From: PALSA-1355 sp031400775
Lineage (GTDB): Bacteria; Planctomycetota; Planctomycetia; Pirellulales; PALSA-1355
Direction: 5' to 3'
NCBI GenBank assembly: GCA_031400775.1
Contig: JANNQN010000357.1
Location: 1-8,867 of the forward strand
Length of the DNA stretch: 8,867 nt
Shown here: positions 1-6,570 of the stretch, piece by piece
Layout of the letters: every line of letters begins with the position of its first letter
How positions within the stretch are numbered: the first letter of the stretch is position 1
Program-made: the position numbers and the translations under genes
The notes under the pieces: generated by a model
What the model was told of the DNA's origin: nothing
The model's database searches: none
What the model saw: only the letters and a program-made list of their open reading frames with translations

Positions 1-118
1 CGCGGTCGAGCGCCGCATCGTTCAGCGCCCGAGCGTGTTGCGACTGGTCAATGCGATGCGCGCCAAAGCCAAGCGGCCGGCGCTGCAATTCTCGCCGCCC
101 GAGCAGCCACCGCCTTAG
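1..118 (+). CDS. C-terminal end of an unrecognised upstream gene (5' partial)
   Basis: The frame starting at base 2 is open from the window edge to a TAG at 116-118 and encodes 38 residues. It ends in a basic stretch (around RAKAKRP) followed by a proline-rich tail (SPPEQPPP). I call it coding because about 80% of its third codon positions are G or C, as in the genes downstream, whereas the competing open frame 1 lacks this bias. The piece is too short to assign to a family and I do not recognise it. It lies 131 bases upstream of the first DUF1501 gene on the same strand, so it could belong to the same transcription unit. A C-terminal tail of this composition would also fit a regulatory or envelope protein; this cannot be settled here. 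Confidence 0.5.
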   Translation, partial: AVERRIVQRPSVLRLVNAMRAKAKRPALQFSPPEQPPP

Positions 119-233
119 CGGACCGTGACCACTGGCAACAATTTGCTCGTTCGGCTGGTTTTATCGCAACGAACGTGGTAACATATCGGCGCGAGTTGAT
201 GCTTCAAATAGCAGCCGACGCCCCACGGGTGTC

Positions 234-240
234 GGAGGAG
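234..240 (+). promoter_or_regulatory. Shine-Dalgarno site deciding the start of the first DUF1501 gene
   Basis: GGAGGAG lies 9 bases before the ATG at 250. It supports that ATG over the in-frame GTG at 175 and ATG at 199, neither of which has a comparable site. The choice also aligns the protein N-terminus with its paralogue downstream (MLRILG versus MLNILG, with the twin arginines at residues 17-18 in both). I found no convincing -35/-10 pair in the 119-233 gap. Confidence 0.7.
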
Positions 241-249
241 CGGTCGACC

Positions 250-1758
250 ATGTTGCGTATTTTGGGATCGGCTCGAACGCTGTGCGGCGGAATGACGCGC
301 CGCGATCTGCTGCGCATTGGCGGGCTGGGTTTAGCCGGCATGAGCCTGGCCGATCTGGCCGCCTGGCAAGCTGCCAGCGCCGACGATACTGCGGCTCGAC
401 CCAAATCGTTCGGCCGCGCCAAGTCGATCATTCTCATCCACCTGTATGGCGCGCCGAGCCAGATCGAATGGGTCGATCCCAAGCCGGACGCGCCCGTTGA
501 GATTCGCGGCGAGCTGGGATCCATACCCTCGAGTCTGCCCGGTTGTGATGTCTGCGAATTGTTGCCGACCTTTGCCAAGGTGATGGATCGCACGACGGTC
601 ATCCGTTCGATGACGCATCCTTATCCGTTGCACGGCGTGGCTTATGCGTTGACCGGCGTGCCCACGTTGGATCTGCCGGCCGAGCTCAACCCGCGCGATC
701 CTCGCAACTGGCCGTTTTTCGGCTCGGTCGTGGACTACATCGAGGCCCAGCGCGAACGAACCGGCCAGGCGCCGCGCCGCAGCGTGCCGGCCAACATGGC
801 GCTGCCATTTCGATTCAGCAGCCGGCGCACCGGCGAGGTGCCGCGATCCGGACCGTATGCTACGTTCTTGGGCGCCGAATTCGATCCGGTGTGGACGGAC
901 TACGTCGGCACGGCCACCAAAGGGCTGGCCAAGACGCTGGCCGACAAGCGCTTCGACGAGAACGATCCGTACATTGGGCTTAGTCCAGACAGCTACTTTT
1001 ACGTCCCCTCGGCGACACGACTGGAAGGCGAGATCACGCTCGACCGGCTGGCGCGGCGCAAATCGCTGGTCTCGCAGTTGGATCAGGCGCGACGCGATCT
1101 GGCCACGACGCCACGCGGCAAGCAACTCGACCGCTATCGCGAGATGACCTACGAGCTGCTGGCCTCGGACAAGCTGCGCAACGCGCTCGATTTGCGCAAG
1201 GAAGTCCCGGCCATGCGAGAACTGTACGGCCACACCCTGTTCGGCCAGTCGTGCCTGGCCGCGCGGCGACTAGTCGAAGCCGGCAGTCGCATCGTGAGCG
1301 TGTTTTGGGACGAGTATGGCCTGGCCGGCAGCGGCTGGGACACGCACTACAACCACTACGCGCGGATGAAGCAGGAACTGTGCCCCGGCTTGGACCAGGC
1401 CTGGTACGGATTGATAACCGACTTGGACCAGCGCGGCTTGCTGGACGATACGCTGGTCGTGTGCACGAGCGAACACGGACGAACACCCAAGATCACCACG
1501 GGGCAGGGGGGCGGCCGCGACCATTGGTCACGCGTGTATTCAACGCTCATGGCCGGCGGCGGCACGAAACGGGGGCACGTCGTCGGCGCGTCGGACAAGC
1601 ACGGCGGCGACGTCGCCGAACGACCGATCAGCCCCAAAGATCTGCTGGCCACGATGTATCATCTGCTGGGCATCGATCATCACACGATCGTTCACGACAC
1701 GCTCGATCGCCCCTTGCCGTTGGTTGACGGACAAGTCATCCCCGAAGTGCTCGCCTGA
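250..1758 (+). CDS. DUF1501 family protein, Tat-exported (paralogue 1)
   Basis: A 502-residue protein of the DUF1501 family, which belongs to the alkaline phosphatase/sulfatase-like fold group; its substrate is not known. It begins with a twin-arginine signal: TRRDLL with R17-R18, a glycine/alanine/leucine-rich stretch, and a likely ASA cleavage site at residues 42-44. Family landmarks follow in order: GAPSQ at 67-71 (usually GGPSQ), the conserved iRSMTHP segment, LFGQS...ARRLVEAG, WDTH at 363-366, EHGRTP at 408-413, GRDHW ending at W426, and a C-terminal SPKDLLATMYHLLGID block. The acidic/His residues E408, D424, H425 and H366 are candidate metal ligands by analogy with the fold. Length is normal for the family. 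The ATG at 250 was chosen for its Shine-Dalgarno site and its match to the paralogue. The next gene starts 49 bases downstream. The family call is firm; the activity is not known. Confidence 0.93.
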   Translation: MLRILGSARTLCGGMTRRDLLRIGGLGLAGMSLADLAAWQAASADDTAARPKSFGRAKSIILIHLYGAPSQIEWVDPKPDAPVEIRGELGSIPSSLPGCDVCELLPTFAKVMDRTTVIRSMTHPYPLHGVAYALTGVPTLDLPAELNPRDPRNWPFFGSVVDYIEAQRERTGQAPRRSVPANMALPFRFSSRRTGEVPRSGPYATFLGAEFDPVWTDYVGTATKGLAKTLADKRFDENDPYIGLSPDSYFYVPSATRLEGEITLDRLARRKSLVSQLDQARRDLATTPRGKQLDRYREMTYELLASDKLRNALDLRKEVPAMRELYGHTLFGQSCLAARRLVEAGSRIVSVFWDEYGLAGSGWDTHYNHYARMKQELCPGLDQAWYGLITDLDQRGLLDDTLVVCTSEHGRTPKITTGQGGGRDHWSRVYSTLMAGGGTKRGHVVGASDKHGGDVAERPISPKDLLATMYHLLGIDHHTIVHDTLDRPLPLVDGQVIPEVLA

Positions 1759-1807
1759 GACAACGAATCGCGGTTCGCCACGATTGCGCATAACCGGAAG
1801 CTTCGCC

Positions 1808-3247
1808 ATGCTCAACATCCTCGGGCGACCGCGACGGGCAGCAGGCGGCTGGACGCGCCGCGATGTGTTGCAGGCCGGCGGCGCGGGCTTGTTTGGATTG
1901 ACCTTGCCCAAGCTGCTCGCCGCCGAAGAAGTGACGAAGCGGCCGGCGCGCGCGAAAAGCGTCATCTTCCTGTTCTTGTTCGGCGGTCCCAGTCAGCTCG
2001 AAACTTTCGATCTCAAGCCGCTAGCGCCCAGCAACCTGCGCGGGCCGTTTCGCCCGATCGCATCGCGCACGGCCGAGTTGAAGATTTGCGAGTTGATGCC
2101 CAAGCTGGCCAACATCTCGGACAAGTTCTGCGTCGTCCGCACGATGACGCATCCCTATAATGATCACAGCACGGCGGGCCACTACATTCAGACCGGCCAT
2201 CCCTGGCATGTGCCCATCGGCGGCGGATTCAACGCGACGGAAAAGGACTGGCCGACCTACGGATCGGTCGTCGACTATCTCGACGAGCGCGCCCCGGACG
2301 GCGGGGCTCGCGACATGCCCGGTTTCGTCTATCTGCCGAACCGGCTGGGGCATATCCAGACGTATTCGAGTCGCCTCGATCGGCCCGGTCAGTACGCCGG
2401 CTGGCTGGGGCGGGGCTACGATCCGCTGGCGACGCGGATCGGCAAGCGAGACGACAAAGACAATCCCTACTATCGCGACTGCACCGAAGAGGAATTGGAC
2501 TTCCGCATTCAAGGTTTGGCGCTCGGCGAGGGACTCTCGCTCGACCGCCTGCAAGGCCGACGGTCGCTGGTCGACCAGTTCGATCGGGCTCGTCAAGACA
2601 GCGATCGTAACCGCAGCGTGGCGGCATACGATCAGTTCCGCCGCCGGGCGCTGTCGCTGGTCACTTCCGAAAAAGTCCGCACGGCGCTCGACATTCGCAA
2701 AGAGCCCGCCGCTATGCGCGATCGTTATGGGCGGCACTTGTTCGGCCAGTCGACGTTGCTCGCGCGCCGCCTCGTCGAAGCCGGCACCCGGTTTGTCACC
2801 GTGGCTTGGGACGCGCCAGATGGCTACGGCTGGGATTCGCACGTCACGAGCAACGACGTGCGCGACCACCTCATCCCGGGCCTGGACCAGACTCTGTCGG
2901 CGCTATTGGTCGATTTGGAGGAGCGCGGCCTGCTCGACGAAACATTGGTCGTGGCGGTGGGCGAGATGGGTCGCACGCCCAAGGCCACGGGCGACTGGGG
3001 CCGCAACCACTGGAGCACGTTGTTTCCCGCGGTGCTGGCCGGTGGCGGCGTGCGCGGCGGCATGGTGTACGGTTCGACGGACAAGGATGCCGCTTACGCC
3101 CTGGACCATCCGACCAGTCCGGAAGACCTGGCGGCCACGGTTTTCGAGCGGTTGGGCATCGACCCCGAGCTTCGCATCTCCGACGCACAAGGCCGGCCGG
3201 TACCGCTGGTCGAAAGCGGCCAGGTGATCCGCGACATTCTTGCATAA
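1808..3247 (+). CDS. DUF1501 family protein, Tat-exported (paralogue 2)
   Basis: A 479-residue DUF1501 protein, clearly homologous to the preceding gene. Shared blocks include MLxILG at the start, TRRD at 16-19, LFGQS, ARRLVEAG, PGLDQ, RGLLD-TLVV, GRTPK and a final GQVI-x2-LA. The genes share a 14-base identical DNA stretch (1238-1251 and 2739-2752), but overall similarity is moderate, so the duplication is old. A twin-arginine signal (R17-R18) runs into a hydrophobic stretch with likely cleavage near LLA at 36-38. This copy has the standard GGPSQ (59-63), WDSH (342-345) and EMGRTP (386-391), but RNHW (399-402) where paralogue 1 has RDHW. The ATG at 1808 was chosen over the upstream in-frame TTG at 1724, because it matches the paralogue and follows GGAAG at 1796-1800. 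It is probably co-transcribed with paralogue 1. A strong hairpin starts 22 bases after the stop. Confidence 0.93.
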   Translation: MLNILGRPRRAAGGWTRRDVLQAGGAGLFGLTLPKLLAAEEVTKRPARAKSVIFLFLFGGPSQLETFDLKPLAPSNLRGPFRPIASRTAELKICELMPKLANISDKFCVVRTMTHPYNDHSTAGHYIQTGHPWHVPIGGGFNATEKDWPTYGSVVDYLDERAPDGGARDMPGFVYLPNRLGHIQTYSSRLDRPGQYAGWLGRGYDPLATRIGKRDDKDNPYYRDCTEEELDFRIQGLALGEGLSLDRLQGRRSLVDQFDRARQDSDRNRSVAAYDQFRRRALSLVTSEKVRTALDIRKEPAAMRDRYGRHLFGQSTLLARRLVEAGTRFVTVAWDAPDGYGWDSHVTSNDVRDHLIPGLDQTLSALLVDLEERGLLDETLVVAVGEMGRTPKATGDWGRNHWSTLFPAVLAGGGVRGGMVYGSTDKDAAYALDHPTSPEDLAATVFERLGIDPELRISDAQGRPVPLVESGQVIRDILA

Positions 3248-3269
3248 CCTCGCATAACGCGCCAGCGAT

Positions 3270-3306
3270 GCGTTCGCCTGTGGGACGCCGCACAGCGCGC
3301 GAACGC
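3270..3306 (+). terminator. Strong hairpin after the second DUF1501 gene; possible terminator or attenuator
   Basis: GCGTTCGC at 3270-3277 pairs perfectly with GCGAACGC at 3299-3306. Directly inside, CTGTG at 3278-3282 pairs with CACAG at 3291-3295. This gives 13 base pairs with one 3-base bulge (CGC, 3296-3298) and an 8-base loop. It begins 22 bases after the stop codon at 3247, the usual place for a 3'-end structure. No T-run follows, so it is not a classical intrinsic terminator. It could instead protect the 3' end of the message, set expression of the DUF1501 genes relative to those downstream, or be a dispersed palindromic repeat. Confidence 0.55.
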
Positions 3307-3370
3307 GGACCTCGCCTCCGGGGGCATAAGCGGCTGGCCGTCAAGCAGTTACGAGAGACCCAGCGGGCGT

Positions 3371-3399
3371 TTGAAATAATCCTTGGCGCGTTGTGCGAT
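3371..3399 (+). promoter_or_regulatory. AT-rich spot, weak candidate promoter for the downstream pair
   Basis: An island of low GC (TTGAAATAAT at 3371-3380) stands out in this GC-rich gap. It can be read as a -35 (TTGAAA, one mismatch to TTGACA) with a poor -10 (TGCGAT, 3394-3399) 17 bases on. Alternatively AATAAT at 3375-3380 is a -10 without a good -35, which would start transcription near 3387, upstream of the Shine-Dalgarno at 3408. Neither reading is strong, and planctomycete promoter consensus is poorly defined. Confidence 0.18.
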
Positions 3400-3417
3400 G
3401 CTCATGGGGAGGTTACC

Positions 3418-3525
3418 ATGAGGCCAGCAATCCTGCCCGCCCGATCCAGCCAACCCGCCGTGCGAGCGCCATCCTGCCATGAAGCGATTGTTCCTAGCGG
3501 TCCTGTTCTTGGCGTTGCCAGCTAG
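3418..3525 (+). CDS. Possible 35-codon leader ORF overlapping the PPC/LamG gene start
   Basis: ATG at 3418 follows a perfect GGAGGT (3408-3413), the strongest ribosome binding site in the window, with a spacing of 4 bases. It opens a 35-codon ORF ending at TAG 3523-3525. It overlaps the first 47 bases of the large downstream gene in a different frame. The predicted peptide has no recognisable domain or membrane segment; it is rich in proline, alanine and serine, with two arginines in the first half. The downstream gene has no visible Shine-Dalgarno of its own, so this ORF might couple or modulate its translation. It may equally be a chance ORF next to a purine-rich run. Its codon use cannot be judged independently over the overlap. 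Confidence 0.3.
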   Translation: MRPAILPARSSQPAVRAPSCHEAIVPSGPVLGVAS

Positions 3526-6505
3526 CCTGGCTATCGGCCAGCCCCCGACGCTCAGTCATCTGCTGCCTTCTGGCGTGCAGCCGGGCAAGTCGCTCAACGT
3601 GGTCTTTCATGGGGCGAATCTCGCGGGCGCGAACAAGGTGTGGGCCGGCTTTCCGCTGTCGGCGGCACTGACGGCCGGCATCGAAGGCAACGGCACACAG
3701 CCGGCCAGCGTCACGTATCGGCTCACGATTCCGCCCGACGCCCCGCTAGGCGTGGCCGGCATTCGCATTGGCACGGCCCAGGGAATCTCGAACGTGCGGC
3801 TCGTGCTGGTCGACGACCTGTCGGCAATCGCCAAAACGGGCACGAACAAAAGTCTGCAATCGGCCCAGCCGCTTTCTCCGCCAATCGCCGTAGACGGCGC
3901 CAGCGACGCCGAATCGAGCGACTTTTACAAGCTCTCGGTCGCGGCCGGCCAGAGGCTTTCCGTCGAGGTTTTCGCCCGCCGCCTGGGATCGCCCATGGAT
4001 CCGATGATTCGCCTGCTGACGGCCGCGGGTCGTGAACTGGCCTTCAGCGACGACGAGCCAGCCACGGGCGCCGACAGCCGACTGAGTCACACATTTGCCG
4101 CCGCGGGCGATTATTACCTGGAGATTCGCGATATCCGCTTTCAGGGCGGCGGGACGCATCGCTATCGGCTGCGGGTCGGCGAGTTCCCATTGCCCTCGAC
4201 ACCCTATCCACTGGCCGTGCAAAAAGGCACGAGCGCTTCGGTCGAACTGCAAGGCCAGGGTTTGGCAGCGTCGCCCACCATTACGGTCGCCGCACCGGCT
4301 GATGTGGCGGGCAATAACTTGCACGCTGCCGTGCCGGGAACGGCCGGGCAAGGGGGCGCTTGGGTCAGCCTGTTCGCCAGTGACATACCCGAGCAATTGG
4401 AACAAGAACCCAACGACACGCCCGACAAGAGTACCCCCGTCAAACTGCCTGGCGCGATCGACGGACGTTTCGCGGCCCGCGGGGATCGCGATTTCTTTCA
4501 GTTCGAGGGCAAGAAGGGGGAGCGGTTCCTGTTCCGCGGTCAAACGCGCAGCCTGGGCTCGCCCTGCGACTTGTTCTTGCGGCTGCACAATGCTGACGGC
4601 GGCGTTTTGGCCGAGGCCGAAGACACCGGTCCCGAGGAAGGCATTCTCGATGTCACGTTGCCCGCCGACGGGATCTATCGGCTGAAGGTCGAAGACACGA
4701 ATCATCGCGGCGGCGCGGACGAAGTCTATCGGATTGCCGTCGAGCCCTATCAGCCCGGGTTTACCCTGACGGCGGCGGCCGAAAAAGTCGACGCCCCGCA
4801 AAGCGGCGTGTTCGTCGTGAAAGTGACGGCTGCGCGGCGCGACTACAACGGACCGATCACCCTGTCGCTCGAAGGCGCAGGCGAGGGCTGCACGTTGCAA
4901 GGCAACATCATTCCCGAGGGCAAGCCGGAGACGACGCTGAACGTCACGCTCGGACCAACGCTTGCCGCCGGACAATTGGCAACCGTCAAGATCGTCGGCA
5001 CGGCCAAGACCGACGCCAACGAGCTGCGCGCGACCGCAAGCACACTGGTGGCCCTGCGTACGGCCTTGAGCGGACTGCCCTTTCCGCCGGCCGCGCTCGA
5101 CGGCACGCTGGCGCTGGGCGTTGGCCCGGTGTTCCCAAAGTTTTTTGAACTGGCGGCGGCGACGCCGGTAGTTCCCTTGGTGGCGGCCAGCTCACCGTCC
5201 AACTTGCAAGTGAAGCTGACACGCTCGAACGGATTCGACGACAAGGTCGACCTGCGGGTCGAAGGTTTGCCGGCTCCGGCGACTGTCAAAGCCGCGGCAA
5301 TCGAGAAAGGCAAGGCCGAGGGGGCGATTGAGTTTGTCAGTCCTCAGGCCATTCCGCCGGGCAAGCACGCCATCCGCGTGATCGGATCGGCCACGTTCCA
5401 GAACCAGCCGCAGCAGTTCGTGATCGAGCAAGTCTCGCTGGAAGGTCCGCCGATCGCGATTGCCTTTGCGCCCGGCGGCCCCTTGCCGGCCGGGGGCAAG
5501 CAGAAGGGCACGTTGACGTTCACCGGCCAATTCCAACCGGTTGCGGCCACGGCCACTTACGAAAGCGGCGTCACGCGGGCGGCCGAAGGACCGCGCGGTC
5601 CGGCATTGCCTGGCTTTGAGGCCGATAACAAGGCGGCCGCGTTTTCCGGCATCGACAAGGCGCCCGGCGACGATCGGCTGACCGCCCGCTTGCCGGCGAT
5701 CTCGACGGGCGACTACACGCTCGAGCTGTGGCTGTTCAACTCGCGCGATCTATCGCAGCCTAACTCGCCGGCGATTTCTGGATATTTCTACAGCCGTCCC
5801 GGCGCGCCAAGCGCAGCGAATACGCAGCCCGGCGATCACCTGGGCATCGGCGGCGTCGAGAGCTCGCCTCGCGATCGGCTGTTCTACTACAACGGCCAGA
5901 GCATGATCGCCGGCCGCACGACTCTCGCTCCTGGCACGTGGCACCACGTGGCACTGGTTCGCTCCGGCGACGACGTGAAGGTGTACCTCGACGGCGACAT
6001 CGCGAACCCCGAGTTGCAAACGACGGCCCCCAAGAACTACAACGCCAACGAGATATTCCTCGGCACACGTAGCGACGGTTTTGCGCCGTTCCAGGGACGA
6101 CTGGACGAGATCGTGTTCTTCGACACGGCGTTGACGCCGGCCCAGGTTCAGGCTCATCACGCGGCCGCGAAAGCCGCCACTCCGGCACGCGACGTGATTT
6201 TGAAGGACAACCCGCTGGCGTACTGGCGGCTAAACGAGGTCGACGGACGAGTGGCAGCGAGCATTGCCCCGGCCCGCAAGCGGCTGGTGAAGCTGGCCTG
6301 GAAGAATTTGCCGAGCGGATTGAGCGCGCCCGCGCAAGTCCTGCTGGTCGACGCTCAGAATCAGGCCGAGGTCGAATTGGCCGCCACTGCGGCCGTTCCG
6401 CCCGGCAAACTCGAAAATGTGATCGTGGCCGGCACGACGCCGATCGGCGAAGCGGATTTCACCGCCGAGTCGCCGCCCGTGGCCGTTGATGTGAACAAGC
6501 CCTGA
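3479..6505 (+). CDS. Secreted multidomain protein: IPT/Ig-like, two PPC domains, LamG
   Basis: A 1008-residue protein with a Sec signal peptide (KR at residues 2-3, hydrophobic to about 18, cleavage near AIG at 18-20). Domains seen: an IPT/TIG-like Ig domain about 24-112; a PPC-type beta domain about 125-234 with the SDFYKLSVAAGQ signature; a second PPC domain about 305-424 opening with EQEPNDTPD and containing DRDFFQF; Ig-like beta segments about 425-700; and a LamG/concanavalin-like domain about 720-898 with WHHVALV (821-827), VYLDG and a TPAQVQAHHAA end. A further AYWRLNE motif (914-920) is followed only by an Ig-like tail. No catalytic site is visible, so binding or scaffolding at the cell surface is likely (inference). 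The start is well fixed: an in-frame TGA at 3419-3421 is followed by no other start codon before ATG 3479. No Shine-Dalgarno precedes it. PPC proteins of this type are commonly found beside DUF1501 and PSCyt2/PSD1 genes in planctomycetes. Confidence 0.92.
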   Translation: MKRLFLAVLFLALPASLAIGQPPTLSHLLPSGVQPGKSLNVVFHGANLAGANKVWAGFPLSAALTAGIEGNGTQPASVTYRLTIPPDAPLGVAGIRIGTAQGISNVRLVLVDDLSAIAKTGTNKSLQSAQPLSPPIAVDGASDAESSDFYKLSVAAGQRLSVEVFARRLGSPMDPMIRLLTAAGRELAFSDDEPATGADSRLSHTFAAAGDYYLEIRDIRFQGGGTHRYRLRVGEFPLPSTPYPLAVQKGTSASVELQGQGLAASPTITVAAPADVAGNNLHAAVPGTAGQGGAWVSLFASDIPEQLEQEPNDTPDKSTPVKLPGAIDGRFAARGDRDFFQFEGKKGERFLFRGQTRSLGSPCDLFLRLHNADGGVLAEAEDTGPEEGILDVTLPADGIYRLKVEDTNHRGGADEVYRIAVEPYQPGFTLTAAAEKVDAPQSGVFVVKVTAARRDYNGPITLSLEGAGEGCTLQGNIIPEGKPETTLNVTLGPTLAAGQLATVKIVGTAKTDANELRATASTLVALRTALSGLPFPPAALDGTLALGVGPVFPKFFELAAATPVVPLVAASSPSNLQVKLTRSNGFDDKVDLRVEGLPAPATVKAAAIEKGKAEGAIEFVSPQAIPPGKHAIRVIGSATFQNQPQQFVIEQVSLEGPPIAIAFAPGGPLPAGGKQKGTLTFTGQFQPVAATATYESGVTRAAEGPRGPALPGFEADNKAAAFSGIDKAPGDDRLTARLPAISTGDYTLELWLFNSRDLSQPNSPAISGYFYSRPGAPSAANTQPGDHLGIGGVESSPRDRLFYYNGQSMIAGRTTLAPGTWHHVALVRSGDDVKVYLDGDIANPELQTTAPKNYNANEIFLGTRSDGFAPFQGRLDEIVFFDTALTPAQVQAHHAAAKAATPARDVILKDNPLAYWRLNEVDGRVAASIAPARKRLVKLAWKNLPSGLSAPAQVLLVDAQNQAEVELAATAAVPPGKLENVIVAGTTPIGEADFTAESPPVAVDVNKP

Positions 6506-6512
6506 GTGGGAC

Positions 6513-6526
6513 GGGGCGATTGCCCC
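6513..6526 (+). other. Small GC hairpin between the PPC/LamG and PSCyt2/PSD1 genes
   Basis: GGGGC (6513-6517) and GCCCC (6522-6526) form a 5-base-pair stem with a GATT loop, 8 bases after the stop codon at 6503-6505. A second CCCC (6529-6532) offers an alternative partner. There is no T-run. A short stem like this occurs by chance in GC-rich DNA, so it is at most a weak pause or mRNA-stability element. Confidence 0.25.
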
Positions 6527-6558
6527 AACCCCGACACGCGACAACGTGGCTCGAAAAT

Positions 6559-6566
6559 AGGGAGAG
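6559..6566 (+). promoter_or_regulatory. Shine-Dalgarno site of the PSCyt2/PSD1 gene
   Basis: AGGGAGAG lies 4 bases before the ATG at 6571, in the 65-base gap after the PPC/LamG gene. It supports that ATG as the start, which also places a signal peptide at the N-terminus. No separate promoter is evident in the gap, so co-transcription with the upstream gene is likely. Confidence 0.65.
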
Positions 6567-6570
6567 ATCG

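Noticed and set aside
119..233. Promoter for the first DUF1501 gene
   Set aside because: TAACAT at 179-184 resembles a -10, but no acceptable -35 lies at the right distance, and TTGCTC at 143-148 has no -10 partner. Not strong enough to list.
1..249. Frame of the first DUF1501 gene is open back to the window edge, allowing a longer protein from GTG 175 or beyond
   Set aside because: The Shine-Dalgarno at 234-240, the N-terminal match to the paralogue, and the position of the twin-arginine signal all favour ATG 250. Codon bias in 1-118 favours a different frame.
2160..3227. 355-codon + strand frame inside the second DUF1501 gene
   Set aside because: It overlaps conserved DUF1501 motifs in another frame, and the product is extremely rich in Arg, Ser, Thr and Trp, as expected for an out-of-frame read of GC-rich DNA.
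3746..4975. 409-codon open frame on the - strand
   Set aside because: It is fully antisense to the two PPC domains of the large secreted protein; its translation is Arg-, Gly- and Ala-rich without a domain. Treated as a shadow.
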